Shown here piece after piece: positions 14,855 through 17,766 of a stretch of 17,766 bases of DNA. This DNA comes from an uncultured Verrucomicrobiota bacterium (GTDB lineage: Bacteria > Verrucomicrobiota > Verrucomicrobiia > Limisphaerales > SXTU01): the NCBI GenBank assembly GCA_903863315.1, contig CAIPBN010000712.1, positions 1-17,766 of the forward strand, read 5' to 3'. Below the pieces are notes generated by a model that was not told where the DNA came from, did not search any database, and worked only from the letters and a program-made list of their open reading frames with translations. How positions within the stretch are numbered: the stretch's first letter is position 1; each line of letters opens with the position of its first letter. A program made the translations under genes and the position numbers.

Positions 14855-16159
14855 TCACAAGGTCTCCACGATCAGCGGGTGCTCGAAGGGCGGTTGGGCG
14901 GCGATGGTGAAGGCGGCATGCAGCCGCACGCACGCGCTCTCCGCCTGTTCCAGCGTGGTGGCGTGGATCCGTCCCAGCACCTCGCCAGACCGCACGGGCT
15001 CGCCGGGCTTGAGCAAGGCATCGACCCCGACATCCGGCTGAATCACGGACGCCTTGGTCATGCGTCCGCCGCCCAGATCGCGCACAATCTCGCCGATGAT
15101 GCGGGCATCGCACCGGACGACAAACCCATCGGCCTCGGCGAAACACTCGCGGACCACTGGCGCTGTGTGGTCGAGTTGGAGCTTGGCTTGGAAAGCATCG
15201 AGATCCGCGCCTTGGGCCGTGATGAGCTCGTCCCACTTCCGACGGGGCGCACCGGAGGCCAGGCAGGCCGCAACCGTTTGGCGGGCGGCGGCAAGGCCGT
15301 GGGATTTGCCGGTCTGCACCAGCAAGGAGGCGGCGCACTCGGTGACGAGGGTTTGCACATCGGCGGGACCGGTGCCTTCTAGGCAGTGAATGGCCTCCCG
15401 GACTTCCAGCCAGTTGCCGGCTGCGCGGCCGTGCGGGGCGCTCATGTCCACCAGCAGCGCACGGGTCATCACGCCGCACTCGATGGCCAGGCTGACGATG
15501 GACCACGCGAGATCACGGGCTTGATCACGCGAGGTCATGAAGGCAGCGGAGCCGAACTTCACCTCCATGATGAGGGCGTCGAGCCCCTCGGCCAGCTTCT
15601 TGGAAAGGATGCTCGCGGTAATCAGCGGAATGCTGGGCACGGTGGCGGTGACATCGCGCAGGGCGTAAAGCAGCTTGTCGGCGGGAATCATGTTCGCTGT
15701 CTGCCCGCCCATGGCCACGCCGATTTTCTGGGTTTGCGCGATGAGCCGGTCCGGAGCGAGCTGGGTGGTCAGGCCGGGAATAGATTCGAGCTTGTCCAAC
15801 GTGCCGCCGGTGATGCCCAAACCGCGCCCGGAGATCATGGGCACGCGAAAGCCAAGGCAGGCCAGCAAAGGTGCGAGGACGAGGGAGACCTTGTCCCCGA
15901 CGCCACCGGTGGAATGCTTGTCCACAATCGGGCGCGGGTCAGGCGGGAACTTGAGCACCTCGCCCGAGTCGCGCATGGCCAGTGTCAGCGCGCGGGTTTC
16001 CCCGCCATCGAGGCCCCGGAAGAACACCGCCATCAGGAAGGCCGCCATTTGGTAGTCCGGGATCTGGCCGGCGGTGTAGGCGGCCACCGCCTGCTGGATT
16101 TGCGCGGCCTCCAGCACCTGCCCATCGCGTTTGGCTTCGATGAGCGGGAGGAAGTTCAT
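14855..16159 (-). CDS. Pyrimidine-nucleoside / thymidine phosphorylase
   Basis: Phosphorolysis of thymidine and/or uridine to base plus (deoxy)ribose-1-phosphate, in nucleoside salvage. The protein is 434 aa, the normal length of DeoA/Pdp. Visible motifs are DKHSTGGVGDK (80-90, phosphate and His region), SGRGLGITGGTLDKLE (110-125, family signature) and the substrate-site run LRDVTATVPSIPLITASILSKK, with the conserved Arg, Ser and Lys, followed by AEGLDALIMEVKFGSAAF. E. coli DeoA has GHTGG where this protein has GITGG. The ATG at 16159 is chosen because it begins directly at the alpha-helical MNFLPLIEAKRDG; the upstream open frame is only low-complexity Arg/Ala sequence. Thymidine or broad pyrimidine specificity (deoA or pdp) cannot be decided by eye. 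It is convergent with the fused gene and divergent from the SGNH hydrolase gene. Confidence 0.94.
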   Translation of the reverse strand: MNFLPLIEAKRDGQVLEAAQIQQAVAAYTAGQIPDYQMAAFLMAVFFRGLDGGETRALTLAMRDSGEVLKFPPDPRPIVDKHSTGGVGDKVSLVLAPLLACLGFRVPMISGRGLGITGGTLDKLESIPGLTTQLAPDRLIAQTQKIGVAMGGQTANMIPADKLLYALRDVTATVPSIPLITASILSKKLAEGLDALIMEVKFGSAAFMTSRDQARDLAWSIVSLAIECGVMTRALLVDMSAPHGRAAGNWLEVREAIHCLEGTGPADVQTLVTECAASLLVQTGKSHGLAAARQTVAACLASGAPRRKWDELITAQGADLDAFQAKLQLDHTAPVVRECFAEADGFVVRCDARIIGEIVRDLGGGRMTKASVIQPDVGVDALLKPGEPVRSGEVLGRIHATTLEQAESACVRLHAAFTIAAQPPFEHPLIVETL

Positions 16160-16284
16160 GGGCCGGCGCGGCCGCAGGGATAGCGCAGGAAAACACGGCG
16201 CGCAAGCCGCTTGGCGGTCGTTGCGCCTGGCACGCAGCCGGATTCCGCGTGGCAATTTCCCCCCCGCAAGGTTAGAAGCAGCGC

Positions 16285-17346
16285 ATGGCCGAAGGCACTG
16301 CCACCGCTTCAGCACCAGGACGCGCCCGCCCACGCCGGGGTTTTGGAATCGCCGCCATCGGCCTGGCGCTACTCGTCGCGTTCGGGTTGGTGGAATTGGC
16401 GCTCCGACTGCAAGGCAGGCAACCCTTCTCCGCCCAGCCCGCCGACATTCGCGTGGAGCCGGGCGCCAAGTTGTTTCGGCCCCTGCCGGACGGCGGCTTC
16501 GGCCATTTTCCCGGCGAGTTTCAAGTGACGCTGCCCACCGGCTACCAGTTCCGTGTCACGCACGGGACGAATGGCCTGCGCAGCACGCATCCCCGGCGCG
16601 CACCGGAGACGAAGCCGCGCCCGGAGCTATGGATTATGGGCTGTTCGCTCACGCATGGCTGGTCGCTCAACGACGAGGACACCTACCCGTGGCGCGTGCA
16701 GGCGGCGCTGCCGGAGTTCGAGGTGGTGAACGGCGGCGTGTCCGGCTACGGCACCCTGCACCAGCGGCTGTTGTTTCAGGAACTGCTCAAGCAGCGCGGC
16801 AAGCCGGCGAGCGTGGTGGTGGCCTACGGCCGGTTTCATGACTACCGCAACACCTACGTGCGCATCTGGCAGAAGGGCTTTGCCCCTTACAATCGCCTGC
16901 CCAATCTCATCTATCCCTTCGCCCGCCTGACCGACGCCGGGGAACTCCGCTACGACGCGTCCCCGGCAATCTACTCCGAGTGGCCGCTGCAACGGCAGTC
17001 CGCACTGGTCCACTGGCTGGAGCAACATGCCAACGTCGCGGAGGAGCGGGCTGTCAACAGTCACGCCGTTTCGCGGGCGCTGCTCAAGAACTGGGCGGCC
17101 GCCTGCCTGAAGGATGGCATCGTGTTCACCGTGGCCGGCATCAGCTCGGACGCTGGACCGATGCTGGAATGGTGCCGCGCCGCAGGCATCAAGACCGTGG
17201 ACATCTCCGTGTCGCTTACCGAACCGGGCAACACCAACGCCCCGCACGACGGCCACCCGAGCGCGAAGGCGAACCGGGTGTATGCGGAGAAGCTGGCGGG
17301 GTTCCTGAAGGCTGGCGGCTTGCCGTCGGCCAAGCAATCGGAGTGA
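16285..17346 (+). CDS. Membrane-anchored SGNH/GDSL-family hydrolase
   Basis: A 353-aa protein with a basic N-terminus, one transmembrane helix (about 20-41, FGIAAIGLALLVAFGLVELAL) and an extracytoplasmic SGNH hydrolase domain. Block I is IMGCSLTHGWSLNDEDTYPW (117-136), with Ser121 as nucleophile. Block II is VVNGGVSGYGTLHQ, with an oxyanion Gly. Block III is VVAYGRFHDYRN instead of the usual GxND, so the Asn position is unusual. Block V is DGHPSAKAN near the C-terminus and supplies Asp and His. The family includes esterases, lipases and carbohydrate O-acetyl or deacetyl enzymes; the substrate here is unknown. It is divergent from the phosphorylase gene across 125 nt in which no clear promoter was found. 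Confidence 0.85.
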   Translation: MAEGTATASAPGRARPRRGFGIAAIGLALLVAFGLVELALRLQGRQPFSAQPADIRVEPGAKLFRPLPDGGFGHFPGEFQVTLPTGYQFRVTHGTNGLRSTHPRRAPETKPRPELWIMGCSLTHGWSLNDEDTYPWRVQAALPEFEVVNGGVSGYGTLHQRLLFQELLKQRGKPASVVVAYGRFHDYRNTYVRIWQKGFAPYNRLPNLIYPFARLTDAGELRYDASPAIYSEWPLQRQSALVHWLEQHANVAEERAVNSHAVSRALLKNWAAACLKDGIVFTVAGISSDAGPMLEWCRAAGIKTVDISVSLTEPGNTNAPHDGHPSAKANRVYAEKLAGFLKAGGLPSAKQSE

Positions 17347-17376
17347 GCCGGTCGGCTTGGGCGCAGCAATTGAGCG

Positions 17377-17766
17377 TCACGTGCCTTTTGCTTTCAACTC
17401 GGCAAGTCGCGCGATCGCCTGCTCATGTCCTTTCTCAGCGGACTTCTCGTAGAAGCGCCGGGCTGCGGCTAGGTCTACCTTGACCACTTCGCCCTCTTCG
17501 TGGAGCAAGCCCAGTTCGAAGTTCGCGACGGCGCATCCCAGTTCAGACGCCTCTTGAAAAAGCTCCAACGCCTTCCGCTGGTCCTTTTTCTTCACTCCCA
17601 AGCCGCGTTTGTAGAGTGATCCCAAATTGGACTTTGCCAGCGCAACTCCGGCTATGGAGGCCGCTTGATAGTGGATGATCGCCTGTTTGTAATTCTGTCC
17701 AACACCCAACCCATGCTCGTAACAATGCCCCAAGTTGTTTTGAGCCATCGCATTGCCCAATAGCGC
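17377..17766 (-). CDS. Sel1-repeat (TPR-like) protein, N-terminus beyond window
   Basis: The frame is open to the last base, so the gene is 5'-truncated. The visible 129 or so residues contain consecutive Sel1-like repeats of about 36 aa, each following A-x-x-x-L-G-x-x-Y/L-x-x-G-x-G-V: NNLGHCYEHGLGV, SNLGSLYKRGLGV and FELGLLHEEGEVV, each followed by a second helix such as KAIxxYQxA or AARRFYEKSAEKG. Sel1 repeats form alpha-solenoid protein-binding surfaces; the partner and pathway are unknown. By eye the segment is less GC-rich than the rest of the window and uses A/T-ending codons more often. It is convergent with the SGNH hydrolase gene, 30 nt away. Confidence 0.9.
   Translation of the reverse strand, partial: ALLGNAMAQNNLGHCYEHGLGVGQNYKQAIIHYQAASIAGVALAKSNLGSLYKRGLGVKKKDQRKALELFQEASELGCAVANFELGLLHEEGEVVKVDLAAARRFYEKSAEKGHEQAIARLAELKAKGT

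Noticed and set aside
16228..16233. tggcac resembling a sigma-54 -24 element before the SGNH hydrolase gene
   Set aside because: The -12 TTGC element is absent at the required distance.

Overview
This 17.8-kb window is GC-rich bacterial chromosome with conventional bacterial genes. Three traits suggest a PVC-group bacterium, most likely Verrucomicrobiota (Pedosphaera/Limisphaerales-like): a secreted type I sulfatase beside a secreted CehA/McbA-type metallohydrolase, start sites that mostly lack Shine-Dalgarno motifs, and heptanucleotide and palindromic repeats. That placement is inference from gene style, since no rRNA or marker phylogeny is available. No rRNA, tRNA, CRISPR array, phage or transposase gene was seen. 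No gene-free stretch exceeds 300 bases; the longest is 190.

Layout. (1) 1-2528 is an envelope-signalling block. It holds the 3' part of a secreted Arg/Pro-rich Spy/CpxP-like protein, a perfect-stem terminator, an ECF sigma factor, a 99-aa single-pass membrane protein (probable anti-sigma factor) and a membrane-anchored protein with two LTxxQ motifs. The last three genes have the order and architecture of a CnrH-CnrY-CnrX type sigma/anti-sigma/periplasmic sensor module. (2) 2635-3839 holds a GYF-domain membrane protein and, 2 nt later, trpF. (3) 3868-6890, minus strand, holds uvrD/pcrA helicase followed by a long-form serine O-acetyltransferase. (4) 7033-11239, plus strand, holds the CehA/McbA metallohydrolase and an arylsulfatase, separated by an inverted pair of REP-like palindromes. 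(5) 11406-14832 is a tightly overlapping three-gene run: a GspA/ExeA-like AAA ATPase, a GspB-like membrane protein, and a protein fusing an RluA-type pseudouridine synthase to an RlmI-like rRNA methyltransferase. (6) 14855-16159, minus strand, is a pyrimidine-nucleoside phosphorylase, divergent from a membrane-anchored SGNH hydrolase (16285-17346). (7) The right edge carries a truncated Sel1-repeat protein on the minus strand, less GC-rich by eye than the rest.

Working together. The first block probably senses envelope or metal stress and feeds back on its own sigma factor. The CehA-like protein and sulfatase are exported hydrolases, probably acting on polymers or esters outside the cytoplasm. 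GspA/GspB probably serve a type II secretion or type IV pilus-like machine. The remaining genes are housekeeping: tryptophan and cysteine synthesis, DNA repair, rRNA modification and nucleoside salvage. The observations most worth a second look are the CnrYXH-like module, the pseudouridine synthase-methyltransferase fusion with a heptanucleotide repeat embedded in its coding sequence, and the REP-pair element.
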